A stretch of 24,149 bases of DNA from CAZPBC01 sp964584775 (GCA_964584775.1 CAZPBC010000029.1:1-24149); one strand, 5' to 3'; counted from the stretch's first letter, positions 9,498-17,116 are shown. Translations and numbers: made by a program. Notes: generated from the letters alone by a model not told the origin.

Positions 9498-9533
9498 AAA
9501 AAAACCGGAGAAGCTCTCTAAAACTCTCTCCGG
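9498..9533 (-). terminator. Rho-independent terminator of tRNA-Thr
   Basis: Reading the minus strand, CCGGAGA and TCTCCGG form the stem base (9533-9505), followed at once by seven T (9504-9498). It starts 5 nt after the tRNA 3' end. On the + strand the hairpin has no T-run, so it serves the tRNA rather than the gene ending at 9478. Confidence 0.8.
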
Positions 9534-9537
9534 TGAA

Positions 9538-9610
9538 TGCCCAAAGCCGGAATCGAACCGACGACCTGCGCATTACGAATGCGATGCTCTACCAACTGAG
9601 CTATTTGGGC
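9538..9610 (-). tRNA. tRNA-Thr (anticodon CGU, reads ACG)
   Basis: A 73-nt cloverleaf reads from 9610 down. The acceptor is GCCCAAA/TTTGGGC, the D arm GCTC AGTTGGTA GAGC, and the anticodon loop TTCGTAA with anticodon CGT. The T arm carries GGTTCGATTCC, and the discriminator base is A. CCA is not encoded (the next bases are TTC). The 27-43 pair is mismatched, as I recall also for E. coli tRNA-Thr(CGU). It is a single gene with its own terminator and no neighbouring tRNA. Confidence 0.95.
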
Positions 9611-9674
9611 ATGCTTAGATGTCAACTCTATCAAAATTTGAAAAAAGTGGCGAGCCGTGGCATCCTAAGGAAGA

Positions 9675-10190
9675 ATGCGTAGTTTACTTTTGACCTTACT
9701 TTTAGCTGTAAGTCCTCTCTCTGCTGTTGATCGCGAGATCCACGGACAGCGGATCGAGGACCTCACGTTCAAGGGCAGCCTCGACCTCCACCGCAGCGAA
9801 AGCGAAGGGCTTTTGCAGGTCCTGGGAACGCTGAACGCTTCCGACTCCACCCTGGATGAAGTCGAAGTCAAAGGCACGCTCCTCCTCAAAAATTGTATCG
9901 TAACGGGCGAAGTCGCCATTCTAGGGACCTTTATCGCAGAGCGGAGCCGCTTCGATGAACCCATTTTTGCTTTTACAAAAGAAATGGAGTTCAACTGTAG
10001 CCGTGTCGACTCTATCCACATCAACAAGGTCGGCCACACACCCCTCACTCAGATTGTGAAGCTAAAAAACGGCACCGTCGTTGAGGGCAACATCACTTTC
10101 GAGTCTAAAAACGGCGAGATCTGGCTCTACAAAGAGAGCCGCTTCCTCGGCGCCGTCGTCGGGGGAAAAATTGTTCCTATTAAAGAGTAG
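9675..10190 (+). CDS. Small secreted protein, beta-solenoid-like
   Basis: 171 aa, starting after a good ribosome binding site (TAAGGAAG, 9666-9673). A signal peptide covers about residues 1-17 (MRSLLLTLLLAVSPLSA, cleaved before VDRE). The mature part consists of short strand-like units of the type 'LxVxGTLxLxxC/S' (for example GSLDLHRS, GTLNASDS, KGTLLLKN, GEVAILGTF, GNITFES), a pattern seen in small beta-helices such as bactofilin-like or polymer-forming folds. I do not recognise a specific family. It is probably periplasmic, exported or surface-located. It has no operon partner: tRNA-Thr lies divergently upstream. Its TAG stop (10188-10190) is immediately followed by the palindromic element at 10191. 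Confidence 0.8.
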   Translation: MRSLLLTLLLAVSPLSAVDREIHGQRIEDLTFKGSLDLHRSESEGLLQVLGTLNASDSTLDEVEVKGTLLLKNCIVTGEVAILGTFIAERSRFDEPIFAFTKEMEFNCSRVDSIHINKVGHTPLTQIVKLKNGTVVEGNITFESKNGEIWLYKESRFLGAVVGGKIVPIKE

Positions 10191-10355
10191 TCCAGATATG
10201 CCCTAAATTCTTACGAAAATGGGGTAAAATGGTCGACAAATTGAACAGAACTCTCTCGAAGGCAAGGGTCTTGCACCCTTTCCGAGAAGGAGATCTGTTG
10301 AAGGTGGCGAAAGCCATTTTGCAACAGTTTTGTGAGAATTTAGGGCATATCTGGA
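10191..10355 (+). repeat. 165-bp palindromic 3'-end element, copy 2
   Basis: Terminal arms of 21 bp (10191-10211 and 10335-10355, beginning TCCAGATATG) are perfectly complementary. The two halves stay recognisable as inverted copies to the centre, where AAGGGT (10264-10269) pairs with ACCCTT (10275-10280) around a 5-nt loop. The left end abuts the stop of the + gene. The right arm encodes the last five codons and stop of the minus gene 11572-10340. Inner parts are homologous to copy 1 at 6241-6322 (20 of 22 bases, and a shared GAAAATGGG), but the terminal arms differ. No T-run follows either side, so it is not a textbook terminator. Confidence 0.8.
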
Positions 10356-11572
10356 CAAAAATCTTCCGGGCCAAAGATCAATTCCTCTCCTTTTCGTAAA
10401 GGGTAGGAGAAGTGGGTTTTGAGCTGGTTGCGGACGGTGACCAGAGAGTGAAGCAGGGCCTTGTCCGCAGTGCACCTCTTGTACTCGTCAAGGGTCATCT
10501 GATCGATCGCCTCCTTTGCCGCACTCACCCCGCGGATGCTGAGGTCTACCTCCATCCCTAACGCCTTCGTGAGCGTTGTAAAATTCTGCAAAAACTCCTC
10601 AGAGGGAAGTGGAACTTTACGAAAAAGGGGGTCGATCTCCTCTCCCTCTCGAACCAGTTGGAGGAAAAGGCTTTGGGTGAGCTCTCCTTCGTCGATCAGG
10701 TTGAAGTGCACACGAGGAGCTCCTGCGGGAAGCGCTGGGGATTCAAAAGTGTAGAGTGTTCCGCCGTCGACTGCACGCGTGCGTTCCGGGTAGGGAGTCG
10801 GATCTTGGGAAACCTTTTTCGCTGGGTAGTTCAAGAAATACTGAAACAGCTGCGCTGCGGGATCTCTCAGGAGAAAGACACCCTCTAAAAAACCTTCACC
10901 TCGCGCGGTGACCGCCTTTTCCATCAACCCCCAAAGGGTCGAGGTGACCTGCCGCTTTGCAACCGTCCGGTCGCTATCGGGCACCACCCTCACCCCTTGA
11001 TAGAGGTTAGTGAGGATGGAGCGTCCCTCACGGGCATACTCGACAGCCGCTGCATGGCTCAACCCTTTACAAAAGAGATCGACGTAGGTGTAGTAACGGA
11101 AACGGTGAGAAAGGTAAATCTCTTTCTCTCCAGGCGGCCGCTCGGGGGAAACTGGCGTCTTTGAACGCTTCTGTAGAAGGATCTCCCCTTTCTCCCGTGC
11201 TTCATCTACGAGGCTCTTTAGTTCGCTCAGCCCAGACGCATCCGGCTCGTCTTTGTATTTTTGAATGTAGGACTTTTTAATATAAGTCAGACTGTCGATG
11301 AGAGCATCAATGTCAGCAAAATTTGCTTCACTGAGTGCAGAGGGTTTCAGCTCACGGTAGAACCGATTGACCACCCCTTGAATCACCTTGACGGTATCGA
11401 CTAAAGGAGCTCCTCCACCCCACCAGCCTGTCAGCTGGCGCCAGGGGTCCGTCCCCTCCAGCTTTCCATAATAACTCTTGATCTCCGGCCAGCCGCTCCG
11501 CCTAAAATGGAGCAGTGTCCGTAAGTTTTCCCGATAGAAGTCAATCTTTCCTGGGTCCATCATCACGCCCAT
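10340..11572 (-). CDS. Hypothetical protein, 410 aa
   Basis: A soluble, charged protein of 410 aa without signal peptide or membrane segments; no family recognised. It starts at ATG 11572; ATG 11563 or 11560 would also work, and no clear ribosome binding site is seen. It has a Trp/Gly-rich patch (WRQLTGWWGGG, 45-54), a helical middle with a Pro-rich turn (SKTPVSPERPPGEK, 137-150), and a stretch reading GVFLLRD (231-237), then VHFNLID (288-294). Those two recall the FLVR and H-x-x-I strands of SH2 domains, but this is only suggestive. The last five codons and stop lie inside palindromic element 10191-10355, so the present C-terminus may have been set by that insertion. It follows the paralogue pair on the same strand, 46 nt after the 11619 stop, and may be cotranscribed with it. 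Confidence 0.75.
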   Translation of the reverse strand: MGVMMDPGKIDFYRENLRTLLHFRRSGWPEIKSYYGKLEGTDPWRQLTGWWGGGAPLVDTVKVIQGVVNRFYRELKPSALSEANFADIDALIDSLTYIKKSYIQKYKDEPDASGLSELKSLVDEAREKGEILLQKRSKTPVSPERPPGEKEIYLSHRFRYYTYVDLFCKGLSHAAAVEYAREGRSILTNLYQGVRVVPDSDRTVAKRQVTSTLWGLMEKAVTARGEGFLEGVFLLRDPAAQLFQYFLNYPAKKVSQDPTPYPERTRAVDGGTLYTFESPALPAGAPRVHFNLIDEGELTQSLFLQLVREGEEIDPLFRKVPLPSEEFLQNFTTLTKALGMEVDLSIRGVSAAKEAIDQMTLDEYKRCTADKALLHSLVTVRNQLKTHFSYPLRKGEELIFGPEDFCPDMP

Positions 11573-11599
11573 TTTTAAGTATTGAGCTTTTATTGACTA

Positions 11600-11614
11600 A
11601 TGAAATATCCAGGT
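11600..11614 (-). repeat. Partial copy of the palindromic-element arm
   Basis: Minus strand ACCTGGATATTTCAT (11614-11600) equals bases 6323-6309 (-) of copy 1 over 15 nt. It lies 4 nt after the TAG stop (11621-11619) of the upstream minus-strand gene, in the same stop-then-arm orientation as the two full copies. No complementary second arm is present before the next start codon at 11572. Confidence 0.6.
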
Positions 11615-11618
11615 AAAC

Positions 11619-13244
11619 CTAGCTTGCAACTGCTTCCATAGAGTGCCCCTCCAAAGAGCTAGCACCCTCTCTTAAAGCCGCTGGACGTTCTTTCTCTAAA
11701 CAGTTGAAGTGGCGTCGTAGTTCCTGTAATTGACAATCTAAAAGTGTGGTAGTAGGCGAAAGTTTACGAAGAATGTCTTTCCCCTCTAAACAGTGTTTTG
11801 CGGAACTCACTGAATCCAATGCCAGATTGTACCTAGCTCTATCAGCGTCAGAAAGAAGCTTCAGCTTTTTGCTAGAGAAATATCCCAGATCTTTTAGAAG
11901 TTGCTCCTCTGCCGTTTGTAGAGTCCGCTCTATTTGATCAAGCTCTTCAATGGGTCGTACCGAATCCACCTGTAAGATCATTTTTCTCAAAAGGTCTCTT
12001 AATCGCTCTTTTAGGAGGTATACAGGCTCATCTTCTTGGATCCTCTCTTCAGCAAATCGCTTCTCAATCGCAGTATCCAATTTATACAAAGCAGAAAGAT
12101 CTAATCGACTTTCAAACTCAGGGGGAATACCCCCTTTATACTCCATGACTTCAGAAAGTGCAGTGAGTAAATCCCTGTTGGAAAGGCACATCGATTTAAG
12201 CTTTGCTACGATTTCCTCGAGAAGCTCTGAGGACATCGATTTTCGCTCGATTCCCCCCTCAAGCTGCTCTTCAATTTCTCGAGACGTCTCTCTAAGTAGC
12301 TCAACTTGAAAAGAGAAGCCATTTTCTACATCTTTTAATAAGTGAGAAAGCGGTCCAGAGCAGATGCCTAAACAGCAATCTTTCAGCTGAAAACGGCCCT
12401 TTTCGAGGTGTGAAATTCTCGACTGAATTCCCTCCAGCTCCTGGAAAATTTGCTCTATTTTACCCTCCAACTCCCCTTGCACCTTTAAAATCATCTTCTT
12501 CAATTTCTTAAATTGTGAAGGCGAAGCGTTAAGTGGCTTGGACTCCTCTACCGCTGGAGCAGATTCTCGATCCTCTACGACAGGGATGTGCTGCCTCTCT
12601 CTTGGCTTTGGGGGATTCGAGCAGCAAGGGGGAGGAGCGAGCAGGCCGCGGACATACGCATAAGAGCCCCTCTGGAGAAGGCGCCCCTCTTCTAGGCTGA
12701 GGATGCGAGACTCAAGACTCTCCAGCTCGCGGAGAAGAGCGGGTGCTTCACTTCGGAGGTAAAGGGTTTCAGCGCGGAAGAGGAGGTACTCAAATTGATC
12801 TAAAAGCCGCAGCGTCGGTGCTTTGTAAAGACCCATACTCTCCATCAAGTAGGGACAGATAGAAGGAACAACAATGGACAGGGGAACGAGCAGAGGGGTG
12901 GTAACTGCAAAACCAACCGCTTTGAAAGTAGAGTGGAAGAGGTCATTGAGATCACCTACCACCCCCTCTTTTCTACCCTTGCTAATTTCGTGAAAAGTGG
13001 CTTTCAAAATCAGGATCGCGATCGCCTGAAAGGTGACACGGAGCGTTTGAAGTGCGGCGTTTGCAACCAAATAGACTGTCTTCGCTGCAGAAAAGAGGAC
13101 CAGGGGCAGGGTCTCCATACGACTGACTACAAATAAAGCTCCTTTTTTCAGAGCTCCTGCTGAGCCGTCTTCGAGGCTATACTTTGCCTGCCACTCAAAG
13201 GGGGCTATTGAAAACTCGAGGGTCTTTTGAACAAGCCGATTCAT
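11619..13244 (-). CDS. Membrane-anchored protein, short paralogue of the 17116-13427 gene
   Basis: 541 aa from ATG 13244, chosen over GTG 13256 because it aligns exactly with the start of the neighbouring paralogue. Hydrophobic stretches are at about 46-80 and 108-133, separated by a charged helix; there is no signal peptide. By hand count the first 150 residues are about 70 % identical, without gaps, to the larger paralogue. A Pro/Ser linker (about 205-235) leads into helical coiled-coil sequence collinear with the paralogue (SEVMEYKGGIPPE..., EDEPVYLLKERLRDLLRKM...), ending where the paralogue continues toward its phosphatase-like domain. So it carries the anchor and coiled coil but no catalytic part. 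Function unknown; Inc-like membrane adaptor is an inference from topology and lineage. Confidence 0.8.
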   Translation of the reverse strand: MNRLVQKTLEFSIAPFEWQAKYSLEDGSAGALKKGALFVVSRMETLPLVLFSAAKTVYLVANAALQTLRVTFQAIAILILKATFHEISKGRKEGVVGDLNDLFHSTFKAVGFAVTTPLLVPLSIVVPSICPYLMESMGLYKAPTLRLLDQFEYLLFRAETLYLRSEAPALLRELESLESRILSLEEGRLLQRGSYAYVRGLLAPPPCCSNPPKPRERQHIPVVEDRESAPAVEESKPLNASPSQFKKLKKMILKVQGELEGKIEQIFQELEGIQSRISHLEKGRFQLKDCCLGICSGPLSHLLKDVENGFSFQVELLRETSREIEEQLEGGIERKSMSSELLEEIVAKLKSMCLSNRDLLTALSEVMEYKGGIPPEFESRLDLSALYKLDTAIEKRFAEERIQEDEPVYLLKERLRDLLRKMILQVDSVRPIEELDQIERTLQTAEEQLLKDLGYFSSKKLKLLSDADRARYNLALDSVSSAKHCLEGKDILRKLSPTTTLLDCQLQELRRHFNCLEKERPAALREGASSLEGHSMEAVAS

Positions 13245-13280
13245 GGTCCCACCCACTTTGTTTACTAGAGTTTGGAAGCT

Positions 13281-13309
13281 ATATTAAAAGGGTAGGCAAG
13301 ATAACTCAA
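13281..13309 (-). promoter_or_regulatory. Possible promoter for the short paralogue
   Basis: On the minus strand TTGAGT (13309-13304) and TAATAT (13286-13281) are spaced 17 nt, each four of six to consensus, about 37 nt upstream of ATG 13244. It suggests the gene can be transcribed separately from the phosphatase-like gene. Confidence 0.4.
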
Positions 13310-13368
13310 ACTTTATAGACCATTTAACGAAGAAATCTTCTTCAACGATGTCAATGAACTCCATCTAA

Positions 13369-13393
13369 AGCCTCGAGCATGTGACCCGAGGCT
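13369..13393 (-). terminator. Possible terminator after the CX5R phosphatase-like gene
   Basis: AGCCTCG/CGAGGCT forms a 7-bp stem with an 11-nt loop, 33 nt beyond the stop at 13427 on the minus strand. The following TTTAGATGG has only a short T-run, so termination strength is doubtful. Confidence 0.4.
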
Positions 13394-13426
13394 AAAATTT
13401 GACACAGTCCTTCTCTATCGAGTTGA

Positions 13427-16400
13427 CTAGGACTGGGCGCGAAAGTCGATTACCTGGCTAGGAACTTCTTCAAAGTGGACTCCATTCGTAGAACTCGCAT
13501 CGATTCCAAAATTCCCCACTTGAGCCGCTTCACGTATCCGGCCAATCACTTCAGGTTTGTTGAGCCATGCGAGCGCTGACAACATCCGCCTTCTTCTAGA
13601 ACCGATGATCGCCTGCTTTTTCGTAAAAATCGCAGGAGCGTAGGTCACTTTTTGTAGCTTCTTTCTGCTCGCACGATCCGCCCCCTTTCCTTGCATGATC
13701 TGCGCGAGCTTCAGGGTGAGGCAGTTGAGCTTTGCTGCTCTATCAATGGCATCTTTACAGGTAACATTCAGTCTTTCGGCACCCGCTTTAGCAGCAAGAC
13801 GTGGAATGAGCATCGCATAAGTGATTTCTAAAAAGTCTTGGCGCTCTTCCAGAGTGAGTGACTTTCGACCTTTAAAAACCAACTGATGCACTTGAGCAAT
13901 CACTTCATCCAGCAGTGTTTTGAAACCAGCTTCTGTTTTCCAGCTCTCAGGGAAGTAGAAACCAGTTTCATTCGGATCCCCTAGCATCTCTAATTTGAAC
14001 TTCTTTCTGAATTCTTCGTAGGATTTCTCTCCCTCACCTAGAGGGTGCTCATAAAATTCAGTATCCTGAGCAAACACAACGAAAGTAAAGGTCTCCCGAA
14101 ACTCCCCCTGAAGAGCCTTGATCGCTTCGGTACGCTTTGTCTCATCTCCTGGCTTTCCAAGATCTTTAGGTCGATGGCTTTGCAGACTGACGTAGAGGTG
14201 GCCTTCCCCCTTCTTTTGAGCTTCTTGGAGATAGGCTCTAAACTCAGGAATCACTTCAGCAGAATAGACCGCACCTTCTCGAGTCGGTGTTCCCATCCTC
14301 AGCATTCTTCTCCTCACTGATGTTCCTGCTTCATCGCACATATCGACATCAGCAAGGACGTAAGGGACGTTCGACTGGGTATTCGGATCGAAATTCACAT
14401 TGATCGTCCCTTGAAGCTTTCCACGCTCGACAGCGACTTTATCGGCACCCAGGACCGCTTTTGTTCTCCCAATATCCTCCGCATCTCTTTCTTGGATAAC
14501 GTGTTCCAGCCGAGAGTAATCTTTATTCAGCTTTCGTCCTGTATTCAACCAAAGGTCGACCACAGACTCCGAGAAGGTGTACAGCTGGTTTTGAGTGTAA
14601 CGGACATACGCAGCAGCGCGGAAAAGCTCTCCACTCAAACCTGTATTTCTCGCAAAATCAGCATCTTCAAGGGCATATCTCATCTGATAAAGGGCTTGAT
14701 AGTAGTAATATCTAGCCTTTGTCTTGTCCCCTGCACCGCGAATGAGGTAGTCAAGATAGCGAATCGCACACTCATCGACAGGACTGCGTCGAGGAAGCTT
14801 TTCTATAGCAGCCTTTTTATCAACCAGATCACAGTCAAGCTCTTCTAAATGCCTCGTTTGCTCTTGAAGACTGATGCAATACTTCTGCATTTTCCACTCA
14901 TGATCTTGAGCCATGAACCAGCTCCCTACCCACTGAAAACCCCAATAGATCCAATTAACGACGGTCTCTGTCCATGTGGGCTCAATGATCTCATCACAGG
15001 TCACCTTAAGATCCTCGGCCAACTTTATCACTTCAGACAACTTGGCATAGTCAGTCGATACGCAGGTCAACTCTCCTTTACAGATCTGTGCTTTGATACG
15101 ATGAATGCTGTACTCTACATTTCTAAGAATGCACTCTTCTTCATCTCTTTCCTCCGTTGTGTAGCAGGTGGGTTGAGAGATAAAGTATTTCTTTCTTTCC
15201 TCAAAGCGCACGATGAGTTCATATAAATAATCACTCAACTTCTTGAGCTCATCTTTCAACGGAGGCTGATTCGTAGGATTCTCAACAGCGCGCCCTTCAA
15301 AGAAACGACCTCTTTCAACAGCCTCTAATCTCTTTTCCTCCTCATCTGGACGCTCCACCTTAGGTGACTCTACCTTGCGGTGCTCTTGTAAAGCGTTAAA
15401 CAGGGATTCAACTTTGGCAAATTCAGTCCGTATTCTTTCTCGATAACCGGCAAATCTTTTTGCTAGAATTGATTTCCCTTTGAAACAATTGTTGTATGTT
15501 GATGTAGCCGAACTTGATGCGAGTCTTAATCTTGCCGCATCTTTTTCGCTTTCTTTTTTACTATAATCTTTAGCTCTATCTTTAAATGCACGCTGCCTTT
15601 TTTGGAAATAGCGTAAATCACTTTGGAGACCCCTTTCCACCCTTTTTAGAGTCCGTTCTATTTCAGGAAGCTCTGTAATCGGCTGGATCGAATCCACAAT
15701 TGAAGTCATTTTTCTTAAAACATCTCTCAACTGCTCTTTAATCTTGAACACAGGCTCATTTTCACCCACACTTCTTCTCTTAAAGAATTTCTCTCTTGCA
15801 TCGTCAATCAACCAATACCAACCGAGATCCAATTTACTTTGGAGCTCTTGAGGAATCTCTCCCGTAAATTCATATACTTCAGAAAGCGTATCTACAAATT
15901 GTAAGTAAAAACCACACGGCAGCTTCAAGCTGTTTTTACAGGCATTTAGCTTGGGTTCTGAAATGGATTCTCGAGCTATTTCACCATCAAGTTGGTTTTG
16001 GATTTTTTGAATACTCTTTTTTAGTTGCTCAATTTGAAAAGAGCAAACGTTTCCCCTCCTTAACCGATCTACCGACGAAGAGCGCGGCAGAGCTCTCGTT
16101 TCTCTAACAACACTACGAGTAGAAAGATCATCTCGTGTCACAAGAGCAGAGGGGGTTCTATCTTCAAAAGCGTGCTCTCTTCTTACGACTTGATCAACTG
16201 TTCCAGCCGCTTCTGCAACAGGTGGAGCTTTTGCTGGTTGTGCATCAGGCAGAACGGTCGGCTCTTCAGCCCGAGGTGTAGCCGGGAGTGCGTCAGGAGC
16301 AGCAACTTCAGCTAAGACCTCAGCCGAAGCCGCTCTTGGAATAGCTAGGCGTTGCTCCGCTCTTGGTTTTGGGGGAGCCGAGTAGGGCCGTGGAGGACGG

Positions 16401-17116
16401 ACGTCTCTTGTTTTCAGAGGCCTCGTGCGACCCCGCAGTTGTGGAGGTCTGGGCCTCCCACCTGAAAGGCCACCACCGCCACCACTGCCACCACCATCGG
16501 TAGAAACAAGCAGGAGGTTGCGGACATACTCATAAGAGCCTTTCTGAAGAACACGATCGACTTCCAGGCTTTTGATATTCAATTTAATGCTCTCTAGCTC
16601 GCGGAGGAGATGAGGCGCTTCGCTTGGATCAATGAGGCTTTCAGCACGGAGACGGATGCGTTCGAATTTATCTAGAAGATGGAGTGTCGGAGCTTTGTAA
16701 AGACCCATGCTTTCCATGACGTGAGGACAAGCTGAAGGCACAAGAAGAGAAAGAGGAAGTAAGAGAGGAGTCGTTGCGACGAAACCCACCGCCTTAATCG
16801 CCGAACGGAAGATGTCGTTAAAGTCTGCTGTAATCACCTCTTTTCTGCGCTCGCTGATCTCATGGAAAGTCGCTTTTAGAATGAGGATCGCAATCGCCTG
16901 ACAAGAGACACGGAATGTTTGGAAGGCGGCGTTTGCAACCATGTAAGCGGTCTGCGCCGTACAAAAGAGGATCAGAGGAAGCGTCTCCATACGGCTTGCT
17001 ACAAACAGAGCTCCTTTTTTCACAACTCCAGCAGACCCGTCATCGAGGCTATACTTCGCCTGCCATTCGAGGGGATCTATCGCAAAATCGACTGTATTTT
17101 TAACGAGTGTTGTCAT
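13427..17116 (-). CDS. Inc-like membrane protein with C-terminal CX5R phosphatase-like domain
   Basis: 1229 aa; ATG 17116 has a strong AAGGAAGG ribosome binding site (17128-17121). Order of parts: a hydrophobic anchor with segments at about 46-80 and 108-133; a Gly run then Pro/Arg/Ala-rich disordered linker (about 206-345); long charged helices shared with the short paralogue (to about 600); a helical middle with a Trp-rich patch (WTETVVNWIYWGFQWVGSW); and a C-terminal domain (about 860-1229) containing NVTCKDAIDRA. C1120 to R1126 is a CX5R signature, the active-site loop of cysteine phosphatases. The K-D-x-x-D-R form recalls phosphoinositide phosphatase effectors of the SopB/IpgD and Legionella SidF type. 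I infer a host-directed lipid or protein phosphatase held on the inclusion membrane; substrate unproven. It lies 50 nt downstream of the SDR gene on the same strand. Confidence 0.85.
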   Translation of the reverse strand: MTTLVKNTVDFAIDPLEWQAKYSLDDGSAGVVKKGALFVASRMETLPLILFCTAQTAYMVANAAFQTFRVSCQAIAILILKATFHEISERRKEVITADFNDIFRSAIKAVGFVATTPLLLPLSLLVPSACPHVMESMGLYKAPTLHLLDKFERIRLRAESLIDPSEAPHLLRELESIKLNIKSLEVDRVLQKGSYEYVRNLLLVSTDGGGSGGGGGLSGGRPRPPQLRGRTRPLKTRDVRPPRPYSAPPKPRAEQRLAIPRAASAEVLAEVAAPDALPATPRAEEPTVLPDAQPAKAPPVAEAAGTVDQVVRREHAFEDRTPSALVTRDDLSTRSVVRETRALPRSSSVDRLRRGNVCSFQIEQLKKSIQKIQNQLDGEIARESISEPKLNACKNSLKLPCGFYLQFVDTLSEVYEFTGEIPQELQSKLDLGWYWLIDDAREKFFKRRSVGENEPVFKIKEQLRDVLRKMTSIVDSIQPITELPEIERTLKRVERGLQSDLRYFQKRQRAFKDRAKDYSKKESEKDAARLRLASSSATSTYNNCFKGKSILAKRFAGYRERIRTEFAKVESLFNALQEHRKVESPKVERPDEEEKRLEAVERGRFFEGRAVENPTNQPPLKDELKKLSDYLYELIVRFEERKKYFISQPTCYTTEERDEEECILRNVEYSIHRIKAQICKGELTCVSTDYAKLSEVIKLAEDLKVTCDEIIEPTWTETVVNWIYWGFQWVGSWFMAQDHEWKMQKYCISLQEQTRHLEELDCDLVDKKAAIEKLPRRSPVDECAIRYLDYLIRGAGDKTKARYYYYQALYQMRYALEDADFARNTGLSGELFRAAAYVRYTQNQLYTFSESVVDLWLNTGRKLNKDYSRLEHVIQERDAEDIGRTKAVLGADKVAVERGKLQGTINVNFDPNTQSNVPYVLADVDMCDEAGTSVRRRMLRMGTPTREGAVYSAEVIPEFRAYLQEAQKKGEGHLYVSLQSHRPKDLGKPGDETKRTEAIKALQGEFRETFTFVVFAQDTEFYEHPLGEGEKSYEEFRKKFKLEMLGDPNETGFYFPESWKTEAGFKTLLDEVIAQVHQLVFKGRKSLTLEERQDFLEITYAMLIPRLAAKAGAERLNVTCKDAIDRAAKLNCLTLKLAQIMQGKGADRASRKKLQKVTYAPAIFTKKQAIIGSRRRRMLSALAWLNKPEVIGRIREAAQVGNFGIDASSTNGVHFEEVPSQVIDFRAQS

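Noticed and set aside
14045..15226. Plus-strand ORFs of 91-145 codons inside the phosphatase-like gene
   Set aside because: They lie antisense to a clear coding frame, have no ribosome binding sites, and their composition looks like reversed coding sequence.
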